Below are positions 9,003 to 15,232 of a DNA stretch of 25,919 nt, piece after piece. Made by a program: the position numbers and the translations under genes. Under the pieces are notes generated by a model, which was not told the DNA's origin, did not search any database, and worked only from the letters and a program-made list of their open reading frames with translations. The number at the start of each line of letters is the position of its first letter. Position 1 is the first letter of the stretch. Origin of the DNA: Actinomycetota bacterium (lineage in GTDB: Bacteria > Actinomycetota > Thermoleophilia > UBA2241); assembly GCA_026392265.1 (NCBI GenBank), contig JAPLCL010000069.1, positions 1 to 25,919 on the forward strand, given 5' to 3'.

Positions 9003-9552
9003 CGTCGTCCTCCACCGCGAGCCTGCTCCGATCGCGTCGCACGCGCAAGTGCGCCATCGTCATCGAATACGCCACGACGACAAAGGCGAACCACCACTCC
9101 GTGCCCTTCAGGGCGATGCTCGCCATGAACTCCGGCCACTGCACGCGCCCCAGCACCAGGGCGAGCGTGGCGACGGCGAAGACGATCTCGGTGAACAGCC
9201 AGAAGTAGAGCGCCGGGCTGTCGCTGAAGCCGCGCAGGGTCGCCCAGATGGAGAGGACCGCCACGCCCACGGGGATCAGCCCGATCATGATGGCCAAGAC
9301 CAGCTGCGACACGACCTCCCCCGCGCTGCGCCCGGCGGCCCACTGCCAGACGGCCCCCCGATCGGTGCCGACGCCGAAGATGACGACGGCGATCCAAGAG
9401 ACGAACGCGATCACTGAGAAGGCGCCGAACAAGATGAACGGGAGCACCGAAAAGACGCGCAGAGCGAACTGCGGGCGCGGAGCCTGCGCCGCCAGGATGT
9501 CCTCTTCGCTGGGCTTCCAGCCGGGGTCGCCGGGCTTGCGCTCGGGGCTCAC
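8995..9552 (-). CDS. Four-helix membrane protein of unknown function inside the Sec operon
   Basis: A 185-aa protein that I do not recognise. A hydrophilic N-terminus (about 1-30) precedes four hydrophobic segments at about 34-60, 80-106, 114-135 and 152-169, and the tail is charged (RVRRDRSRL, then EDDDG). It contains no cysteine, so a thiol- or selenol-based role is unlikely. The start is taken as GTG at 9552, 38 nt after the selD stop; the frame stays open further upstream but there it overlies selD and translates as arginine-rich shadow. The 3' end overlaps the selA start by 8 nt, so it is co-translated with selA. Context would permit a role in selenium uptake or operon-linked membrane function, but nothing in the sequence proves it, and it may simply be a passenger. 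Confidence 0.8.
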   Translation of the reverse strand: MSPERKPGDPGWKPSEEDILAAQAPRPQFALRVFSVLPFILFGAFSVIAFVSWIAVVIFGVGTDRGAVWQWAAGRSAGEVVSQLVLAIMIGLIPVGVAVLSIWATLRGFSDSPALYFWLFTEIVFAVATLALVLGRVQWPEFMASIALKGTEWWFAFVVVAYSMTMAHLRVRRDRSRLAVEDDDG

Positions 9553-9590
9553 GCGACGGCGCCGGGCCGGTGTGCGGAAAGCACCGCGGC

Positions 9591-10646
9591 TCAGCCTTCG
9601 AGCACGACGGTACCGGGCAACGCGGCGGTGACCTCGCCGACCGTCCAGCCGGACACGCCGCGCTCCCGGAGTCCGGAGAGGAGCGCCGCGTGCGTGTCGG
9701 CGGCCACGGAGATGAGCAGGCCGCCGGACGTCTGCGGGTCGAACAGCGCCAGCACGCGGGGGTCCTGCTGGTCGATCTCGTCCGCGCCGCCGCCGGCGCC
9801 GCTCAGGCGCGGCAGCAGGAAGTCGCGGTTGTTGCGCAGGCCGCCTGCATACACCGCCTGCGCGAGCAGCTCGAGGACGTCGTCGTGCAGAGGCACGTCC
9901 GCGACGCGCACGACGGCACCGGCGGCGCTCGCCTGAAGCATCTCGCCGAGGTGCCCGAGCAGGCCGAAGCCGCTCACGTCGGTGCAGGCGTGCACGCCCA
10001 CCGCCGACATGGCGGCCGCCGCCGCCGCATTGAGAGCGGCGGCCTCCTGGATGGCCGGCATCATATCGTCTTCGCTCAGCAGCCCCTGCTTGAGGGCGCT
10101 GGCCAGCACGCCGATGCCGAGGCGCTTGGTGAGCACCAGCTTGTCGCCGGGCCGCGCGCCGGCGTTGTAGACGATCTCGTCGGGGCGGGCCACGCCGGTG
10201 ACGGCCAGCCCGTACTTGGGCTCTTTGTCGTCGATGGAGTGCCCGCCGGCCAGCTCCGCGCCGGCCTCCAGCACCTTCTCGGCGCCGCCCTGAAGGATCT
10301 CCGAGAGGTGCGTCATGCCCAGATCGGCCGGCCACGCCACGAGGTTCATGGCGGTCAGGGGTCTGGCGCCCATGGCGTACACGTCGCTGAGCGCGTTGGC
10401 CGCGGCGAGCTGCCCGAACCAGTAGGGCGAGTCGACGATGGGCGTGAAGAAGTCGACCGTCTGCACCAGGCAGAGGTCGTCCGAGAGACGCGTGACGGCG
10501 GCGTCGTCGTGCGTCTCAAGCAGCCGCGCGAACTCCGGGGAGCTGCGCGGAAGAGCGTCAAGCACGGCCTGCAGGTCGCACGGACCCAGCTTGGCCGCTC
10601 AACCGCTCTTGGCTGCGAACTGCGTGAGGCGGATCTTGTCGGTCAT
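9591..10646 (-). CDS. selD: Selenide, water dikinase SelD, itself a selenoprotein (UGA-encoded Sec16)
   Basis: Makes selenophosphate from selenide and ATP. Reading from ATG at 10646, codon 16 is an in-frame TGA at 10601-10599, in the context KSG-U-AAKLGP. This aligns with the catalytic GxGCxxK of Cys-type SelD: Sec16 replaces the nucleophilic Cys and Lys19 is the essential lysine three residues on. The frame then continues uninterrupted to a TGA stop at 9593-9591, giving 351 residues with Sec. The body is clearly SelD (DDLCLVQTVDFFTPIVDSPY, GQLAAANALSDVYAMG, TSGGLLISV). A conventional ORF call would start at GTG 10565 and lose the active site. No Shine-Dalgarno precedes the ATG, but a TANNNT motif lies 6 nt upstream. 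It is the first gene of the Sec operon. Confidence 0.95.
10564..10601 (-). promoter_or_regulatory. UGA(Sec) codon and bacterial SECIS-like hairpin in selD
   Basis: Immediately after the UGA (10601-10599) the transcript can fold as follows. Outer stem: GCGGCC (10598-10593) with GGCCGU (10569-10564). Upper stem: GC (10590-10589) with GC (10572-10571), and GGGUC (10587-10583) with GACCU (10577-10573). A single bulged U sits at 10588. The apical loop CGUGC contains a GU step. A bulged U and a GU in the loop are the features SelB recognises in the E. coli fdhF SECIS (established knowledge). Pairing was checked by hand; no energy was calculated. Confidence 0.85.
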
Positions 10647-10652
10647 GCGCCA

Positions 10653-10658
10653 AGCTTA
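10653..10658 (-). promoter_or_regulatory. Possible -10 element for a leaderless selD transcript
   Basis: TAAGCT on the minus strand fits the loose TANNNT pattern and lies 6 nt before the selD ATG, which lacks a ribosome-binding site. In Actinobacteria this spacing is typical of leaderless mRNAs. No clear -35 is visible. Confidence 0.3.
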
Positions 10659-10704
10659 CCGCACGAGCACGGCCGCACGCGGCGCGCCTCGGGGCCCAGA
10701 CGCA

Positions 10705-10744
10705 CGGCGGCGGGCGGAGGCCCTTCGGCCGCCGCCCGCCGCCG
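10705..10744 (-). terminator. Strong GC hairpin, probable terminator of the IPT/TIG gene
   Basis: A 13-bp perfect stem (10705-10717 with 10732-10744) is followed, after one mismatch, by an inner GGCC/GGCC stem with a four-base loop. It lies downstream of the stop codon at 10785 and upstream of selD. There is no U-tract, so it may be an I-shaped (tail-less) terminator. Confidence 0.6.
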
Positions 10745-10750
10745 TCATCA

Positions 10751-10783
10751 GCGGTCCGCCGGTCCCCCAGGACCGGCGTCCGC
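10751..10783 (-). terminator. Second hairpin directly after the IPT/TIG stop
   Basis: GCCGGTCC (10758-10765) pairs with GGACCGGC (10770-10777) over a CCCA loop on the plus strand, flanked by GCGG/CCGC (10751-10754 with 10780-10783). Together with the hairpin at 10705-10744 it makes a tandem termination or mRNA-end structure. Confidence 0.5.
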
Positions 10784-10784
10784 C

Positions 10785-12587
10785 TCACTTCACCTTGAGC
10801 GACGCCTTGGCGACGTTGTCCTGCGTGTTACCGGCCAAGTCGGTGGCGTACACGTACCACTTGTACGAGCCCTTGGCCAGGTTGCACCTGAAGCTGTAGA
10901 TCCGCTCCACGTTCATCGGAGCGCTGTCGATCGTGATGGTCTTCGCGGTGGTGCCGTTACTCCGCTTGATCTTGATGACCACGTTCGCCGTCGGGCTGAG
11001 GTCCGCCGGCTCTGCGATCTTGTACTTCAGCTTGGCGGTCTTGCCCTTCTTCACGCTCACGTTGCCGAGCGCCGTGGTCTCGGGCTTCGTGATGTCGATG
11101 TACACCGTCGCGCTGGCGCTACCGACCCTGTTGCACCAGTCGAGCGCCTGAGCGTTGACGGTGATCGCTCCCTGGGAAGTGACCGGCACCGTGTAGGCAG
11201 CGCCGTCAGTCCACGCAGCCACCGTCGGCGGCGACTGGTACTGCACCTTCTGCACGCCGGACTGGCTGTCGGTGGCGCTGAAGGTAAGCGCCACCGGGGC
11301 GTTGTGCCAGGCGCTGTCGGCGCCGGCGATGGTCACCGTGGGATTGGTGGTCTCCGCGGCGACGACCAGAGGCAGCGCTCCAAGGCTCGACGTGCCCGGC
11401 GGGAAGGGCGGATTCTTGACGCTGACCGTGAGCGAGCCGGGCGTGGCGATGTCGGCGGCCATCAGCGGCACGGTGAGCTGCGTCGCGCTGACGAACGTCG
11501 TCCCCGTCTTCTCGCCACCGCTGAGGAAGATGTGGGCGCCGGTCACGAAATTGCTGCCGTTGACGGTGAGCACGACGTCGTTCTTGACGTAGCCCGCCCA
11601 GACCTGGGTGGGAGTGATGGTGGTGAGGGCCGGCACCGCGTTGCCGACGGTGAACGGCAGCGCGTTGGAGAGCGGTGCGGCGGGAGCCGTGCCGTTGCGC
11701 ACAGTAATGCTCGCACTGCCGAGCGCAGCGATCAGCGGAGCCGGCACCGCGGCTGTGAGGTGAGTCGCGGAGTCGCGGGTCGTGACCAGGTCGGCGCCGT
11801 TCCAGCGGACGACGGCGCCGGTCGCACCGGTGACGAAGTTGGCCCCCGTGACGACCAGATTGAACGCAGGACCGCCGACCACCGCTGACGTTGGGTCGAG
11901 GGCGGTGATCGTCGGCGTCGGAGCTGTGATGGTGAACCAAACGCCGTTGCTGAGCGTGCCGTCCGTGTAGTTGCTAACGGTGACCGACGCAGTCCCGGGT
12001 GTGACCAGCTGAGCGGCGGGGATCGTCGCCGTCAGTACCGTGTCCGAGTTGTACGTCGTGAGCAGGTCCACGCCGTTCCATTGGACTGTCGACCCGAAGT
12101 ACGGCGGCAGCACGAGAGAACTCGAGCGGAAGTAGTGGCCGTAGACCGTGAGGGTCAGATCTCCGCTTCCCGTAGCGGCACTCGTCGGGTTGGTGGTGCT
12201 GACTACCGGAGCCGGAGTCAGCACCAGGAAGCCGTCGGCGAGGGATGCCGCGTAGGAGAACGGGGCATGCCACTGGCTGGCGTGCACCGTGCAGGAGCCC
12301 GAGAGCGAGTCGCCCGGCAGCGTGAAGACGACAGAAGCCGAGGTGCCGTCGAATGTCCCTGTCGAGCCCGCGATCGTGGTCAACCCTTGGACCAGTTCGA
12401 ACTGCGGAGTACCGTCAGTGAGCCCCGTGCCGAAGGAGCCATGAATCGTACAATGTACGGTCGTGTTTGCCCGTGCACTCGGCGGGTCGACACTCGTGAC
12501 GCTGATGCTGAACGCCATGGCAACGGGCACCACAAGAAGCAGAGCCGCCGCCATGAAGACCAGAACGAACGCTATTCGTTTCCCCAT
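10785..12587 (-). CDS. Secreted protein with IPT/TIG Ig-like repeats
   Basis: A 600-aa exported protein. Residues 1-25 are a Sec signal peptide (KR, a long Leu/Val/Ala core, then AMA before FS). At least four IPT/TIG-like beta-sandwich units follow, each beginning with a PxITxxxPTSA-like strand and containing GxxF motifs, for example TITALDPTSAVVGG, VVTGANFVTGA and LTVNGSNFVTGA. After them come two Ig/Big-like units (NPTVTIAGADSAWHNAPVAL, then DITKPETTALGNVSVKKGK). No C-terminal anchor, sortase motif or catalytic motif is visible, so it is likely released or held non-covalently at the surface, in adhesion, scaffold or binding roles (inference). ATG at 12587 is set by GAGGAGGA at 12591-12598. 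The gene is monocistronic, divergent from the propeller gene at 12811, and followed by two hairpins. Its base composition is visibly less GC-extreme than its neighbours. Confidence 0.85.
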   Translation of the reverse strand: MGKRIAFVLVFMAAALLLVVPVAMAFSISVTSVDPPSARANTTVHCTIHGSFGTGLTDGTPQFELVQGLTTIAGSTGTFDGTSASVVFTLPGDSLSGSCTVHASQWHAPFSYAASLADGFLVLTPAPVVSTTNPTSAATGSGDLTLTVYGHYFRSSSLVLPPYFGSTVQWNGVDLLTTYNSDTVLTATIPAAQLVTPGTASVTVSNYTDGTLSNGVWFTITAPTPTITALDPTSAVVGGPAFNLVVTGANFVTGATGAVVRWNGADLVTTRDSATHLTAAVPAPLIAALGSASITVRNGTAPAAPLSNALPFTVGNAVPALTTITPTQVWAGYVKNDVVLTVNGSNFVTGAHIFLSGGEKTGTTFVSATQLTVPLMAADIATPGSLTVSVKNPPFPPGTSSLGALPLVVAAETTNPTVTIAGADSAWHNAPVALTFSATDSQSGVQKVQYQSPPTVAAWTDGAAYTVPVTSQGAITVNAQALDWCNRVGSASATVYIDITKPETTALGNVSVKKGKTAKLKYKIAEPADLSPTANVVIKIKRSNGTTAKTITIDSAPMNVERIYSFRCNLAKGSYKWYVYATDLAGNTQDNVAKASLKVK

Positions 12588-12810
12588 GATTCCTCCTCAG
12601 AGTGTGGGAGGTCGTGCCTGCGCCGGAGGTCCACACAAGTGGCTCCCGAGCCGGCCCCCTCGGCGCGACCCTAGTTCTACTGTACTACCCACAAGGCACC
12701 AGCAACAGGCGTCGGCGCTTCGATTTCCCGCGCCCGCCGGGCAAGCGAGGGGGCGCAGACGGCCCCGCCCTGCGCGCGCCGCCCCGCCCCGGTGATACGC
12801 TCCGCACACC
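12588..12810. promoter_or_regulatory. Divergent intergenic region with candidate promoters
   Basis: This 223-bp spacer separates two divergent genes for exported proteins. On the minus strand a locally AT-richer patch contains TTGCTG (12705-12700) and TACAGT (12684-12679), 15 nt apart: a weak candidate promoter for the IPT/TIG gene with a spacer shorter than usual. The plus-strand side is very GC-rich apart from TACGCT at 12796-12801. No coding region is seen. Confidence 0.3.
12796..12801 (+). promoter_or_regulatory. Possible -10 for a leaderless propeller transcript
   Basis: TACGCT matches the loose TANNNT pattern and ends 9 nt before the GTG at 12811, which has no recognisable ribosome-binding site. 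No -35 is apparent. Confidence 0.25.
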
Positions 12811-14598
12811 GTGAGCGCGCGACGTCCAACCAAGGGGTCAACGTACCGCACGTACGAAAGTGGGGGGCTTCTCGAGCTGCGCCGGCGTCGCACACGGCGC
12901 CGGTCCACGACGATCGTCGCCCTCATCGTCGTTGTCGCTGCAGCCGGGGTGTTCGTCGGCACCGGCTGGGCGCAGGCGGCCTGGCGGACGTGGGTCGAGT
13001 CTGGGCCGGCGACCGCAGGCGGCCCGGCCGACGACGGCTCCGCCGGTCCCGCATCGGCAGCGGCCATCCGCGTGACCATCGTCAGTGCGTCACGGGCCGT
13101 ACACGTCGACCCACCACCGCCCATCATCTCCTCCGGCGATGGCGTCAAGGTCTCCACCTTCCTCGGCGACGAGACGCGGAGGCTGTACGGCCTGGGGCCG
13201 CCGCCGATGCACCTCGACCTCATCTGGCGCACCTCGATCGGCAGCGGCCTGACCTCGGGGGTGCGCAAGAAGGGCGACAAGCCCAACAAGCCTGTGAAGC
13301 CGGCGACGTGGTCGGGCACCGGCTGGACGGGGCAGCCCGCGATCCTGCGCGACAAGGGCACGCTTTTCCTCGCCGTCGGCGGCTTCGACCACAACCTGCA
13401 CAAGATCGAACTGAAGACCGGGCGCGTCGTGTGGGAGTACCCCTTCGACGACATCATCAAGAGCAGCCCCACGGTGATCGAGGACCCACACCCCGCCGAC
13501 GCCGCCGACCGGTACCTGGTCCTCGCAGGCTCACGCCGAGGGTTCCCCTCCGACTACACCGACCCAAGTCTCGCGCCGTACCGCGCCGTATCGTTCAGCA
13601 CCGGCACCGAGGTATGGCGGCTGCCGGTGCCGCTCACGGCGAGCTACAGCCGCGACGTGGACGGCAGCGGCTTCTTCCTGAACGGCCATCTGTTTGCGGG
13701 AGTCGAGAGCGGCTGGTTCTACAAGCTCGACCCCTTCGCGACGACGTCGTCCGGCTCGTACCGCCAGCCGGCGATCATCGCCCAGCGGCTGCTGCTCGGC
13801 GACCCCGGCGACGCCGCCGCCCACGGCGGCAACCTGGTGCTTGAGGCGTCGCCGTCGCTGCTCGGCGACACCGTCTACATCAGCTCCGGGTCGGGTCACG
13901 TGTACGGTATGCGCAAGAGCGACCTCAAGGTCGTGTGGGACTACCGCACCGGCTCCGATCTCGACGGCACGCCGGTCCCGACCAGCTCGGGCAAGCTCCT
14001 CGTGGCCGTGGAGAAGCAGTACATCAGTGGCCACGGCGGCGTCCTGATGCTCGACCCGAAGAACACCGGCGACGAGGCCGTCGACTGGTTCTTCCCCACC
14101 GGCGACCGTACGCTGGAAGACTGGCAGGGCGGCGTGATCGGGTCGGTGGCCGTCAACGACACCTACGACCCGTGGGGCCGCCGCCCCCGGCTCGCGGCGT
14201 TCATCGCCATCGACGGGAATCTCTACGTGGTGGCCCAGGACGCTCCGGCCGAGGGCACGGTGCCCGGCCCGAATCTCGACGGCCCATATCGCGCGCCGAA
14301 GCTCATCGCCAAGTTCTACGTCGGCGGCGGGATCTCCACACCGATCATGGTCGACGACACCATCGTGGCCGCCGCCTACGACGCCAAGGTGCACCTGTAC
14401 GGCGTGAAGTGGCACACCGCGAAGAAGGGCGACCCCGGGGCCCTCAAGAGTCCCGACGGCGGCTGGTTCACGGTGAAGGTGAAGGAGACGGATTCCTTCT
14501 CGGGCGGCGGCGGCTTCGAAAGTACGCCTGTGATGTGGAAGGGCCGCGTGTTCATCGGCTCCCGCGACGGCTACCTGTACTGCCTCGGCGACCGCTGA
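12811..14598 (+). CDS. Membrane-anchored PQQ-like (quinoprotein-fold) beta-propeller protein
   Basis: A 595-aa protein with a basic cytoplasmic start (RRRRTRRR at about 24-31) and one transmembrane helix at about 33-56, then a linker and an extracytoplasmic propeller. Blades show the PQQ/WD-like pattern of a short hydrophobic strand, G-x-(V/L)-(V/Y/F) and a Trp: LKTGRVVWEYPFDD, GTEVWRLPVP, HVYGMRKSDLKVVWDYRTGS, GGVLMLDP, GRVFIGSRDGYLYCLGDR. Such folds often serve as binding scaffolds; the metal and PQQ ligands of true quinoprotein dehydrogenases were not identified, so enzymatic activity should not be assumed. The GTG at 12811 lacks a Shine-Dalgarno. It is followed by a hairpin and then osmC. 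Function is unknown; BamB-like assembly or surface-binding roles are possible. Confidence 0.85.
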   Translation: MSARRPTKGSTYRTYESGGLLELRRRRTRRRSTTIVALIVVVAAAGVFVGTGWAQAAWRTWVESGPATAGGPADDGSAGPASAAAIRVTIVSASRAVHVDPPPPIISSGDGVKVSTFLGDETRRLYGLGPPPMHLDLIWRTSIGSGLTSGVRKKGDKPNKPVKPATWSGTGWTGQPAILRDKGTLFLAVGGFDHNLHKIELKTGRVVWEYPFDDIIKSSPTVIEDPHPADAADRYLVLAGSRRGFPSDYTDPSLAPYRAVSFSTGTEVWRLPVPLTASYSRDVDGSGFFLNGHLFAGVESGWFYKLDPFATTSSGSYRQPAIIAQRLLLGDPGDAAAHGGNLVLEASPSLLGDTVYISSGSGHVYGMRKSDLKVVWDYRTGSDLDGTPVPTSSGKLLVAVEKQYISGHGGVLMLDPKNTGDEAVDWFFPTGDRTLEDWQGGVIGSVAVNDTYDPWGRRPRLAAFIAIDGNLYVVAQDAPAEGTVPGPNLDGPYRAPKLIAKFYVGGGISTPIMVDDTIVAAAYDAKVHLYGVKWHTAKKGDPGALKSPDGGWFTVKVKETDSFSGGGGFESTPVMWKGRVFIGSRDGYLYCLGDR

Positions 14599-14631
14599 GG
14601 CGGCCGGCGTTTGGCGCCCGCGCTCCTCGGG

Positions 14632-14649
14632 GCATCTCACCGGAGATGC
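14632..14649 (+). terminator. Small hairpin between the propeller gene and osmC
   Basis: GCATCTC (14632-14638) pairs perfectly with GAGATGC (14643-14649) around an ACCG loop, 34 nt after the upstream stop. There is no U-tract, so it could equally be a leader hairpin of the osmC mRNA. Confidence 0.35.
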
Positions 14650-14695
14650 AGAGGATCGCGGCCGGGCTGGCGCAGCAGCGCCCGGCAGCTCACCC

Positions 14696-14703
14696 GAGGA
14701 GGA
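14696..14703 (+). promoter_or_regulatory. Ribosome-binding site that fixes the osmC start
   Basis: GAGGAGGA ends 6 nt before ATG 14710. It excludes the longer open frame that begins at 14611. Confidence 0.8.
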
Positions 14704-14709
14704 ACCGTC

Positions 14710-15153
14710 ATGGCAGATGCCCAACGCACCGCCGAAGCTGTCTGGGAAGGCTCGCTCGCCCAAGGTGGGGGTACCGTAACGCTCACAAGCAGCGGCGCCG
14801 CCGGCCCCTTGCCCGTCACCTGGGCCTCGCGCACCGCACGATCCGAGGGCAAGACGAGCCCCGAGGAGCTCGTCGCCGCGGCGCACGCGAGCTGCTACTG
14901 CATGGCGCTCTCGGGCATCCTGGGAGAGGCCGGTACACCGCCCCAGAAGCTCGAGGCGAGCGCTATCGTGACATTCGCCCAGGTCGAAGGTGGCTTCAAG
15001 GTGGCCAGCTCCGCGCTCACCGTGAAGGGCACCGTCCCAGGCCTCGATGCCGCCGGCTTCAAGGAGGCTGCGGAGGCGGCCAAGGAAGGCTGCCCCATCT
15101 CCGGCGCTCTCAAGGGCAACGTCGCGCTCAGCGTCACAGCCACCTTGGCCTGA
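14710..15153 (+). CDS. osmC: OsmC-family peroxiredoxin (hydroperoxide reductase)
   Basis: A 147-aa cytoplasmic protein, the usual size for OsmC/Ohr. It reduces organic hydroperoxides through two cysteines: Cys62 in the HASCYCMAL helix and Cys128 in EGCPISGAL, matching the peroxidatic and resolving positions of OsmC. Glu53 lies in the conserved SPEEL segment. An extra cysteine, Cys64, sits two residues after the peroxidatic one. The N-terminal AEAVWEGSLAQGGGTVTL and the later FKEAAEAAKEGCP are typical of the OsmC rather than the Ohr branch. ATG 14710 is chosen for its strong ribosome-binding site. It stands alone between two hairpins. OsmC/Ohr proteins elsewhere take electrons from lipoylated proteins and dihydrolipoamide dehydrogenase, and a complete lipoate/Lpd set lies about 5 kb downstream. 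Confidence 0.92.
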   Translation: MADAQRTAEAVWEGSLAQGGGTVTLTSSGAAGPLPVTWASRTARSEGKTSPEELVAAAHASCYCMALSGILGEAGTPPQKLEASAIVTFAQVEGGFKVASSALTVKGTVPGLDAAGFKEAAEAAKEGCPISGALKGNVALSVTATLA

Positions 15154-15164
15154 CGCTCGCGGAC

Positions 15165-15197
15165 GCCGGCGCGGAGGGCCTCGCCCGCCGCGCCGGC
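15165..15197 (+). terminator. GC hairpin, probable osmC terminator
   Basis: A 10-bp perfect stem GCCGGCGCGG (15165-15174) with CCGCGCCGGC (15188-15197) continues after an A/G mismatch into GGGC/GCCC closed by a three-base loop. It begins 11 nt after the osmC stop. No U-tract follows. Confidence 0.6.
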
Positions 15198-15219
15198 ATC
15201 GCCGTCCGCCGGCGGCGTG

Positions 15220-15225
15220 TATCCT
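15220..15225 (+). promoter_or_regulatory. Possible -10 element before the BNR protein gene
   Basis: TATCCT matches four of six positions of TATAAT and lies 7 nt before the ATG at 15233, a leaderless-type spacing. An AAGGG (15227-15231) within the same stretch could instead act as a short ribosome-binding site. Confidence 0.3.
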
Positions 15226-15232
15226 TAAGGGC

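Noticed and set aside
9553..10335. N-terminal extension of the four-helix protein across selD
   Set aside because: This stretch is out of frame with selD and purely Arg/Gly/Ala-rich; membrane helices begin only after GTG 9552.
10599..10601. selD as a pseudogene broken by a stop codon
   Set aside because: The TGA falls exactly at the catalytic Cys position, has a SECIS-like hairpin, and selA and selB are in the same operon.
7473..11888. Long plus-strand frames (551 and 772 aa) across selA, selD and the IPT/TIG gene
   Set aside because: They run antisense to well-identified genes and their translations are Arg/Gly/His-rich without recognisable motifs.
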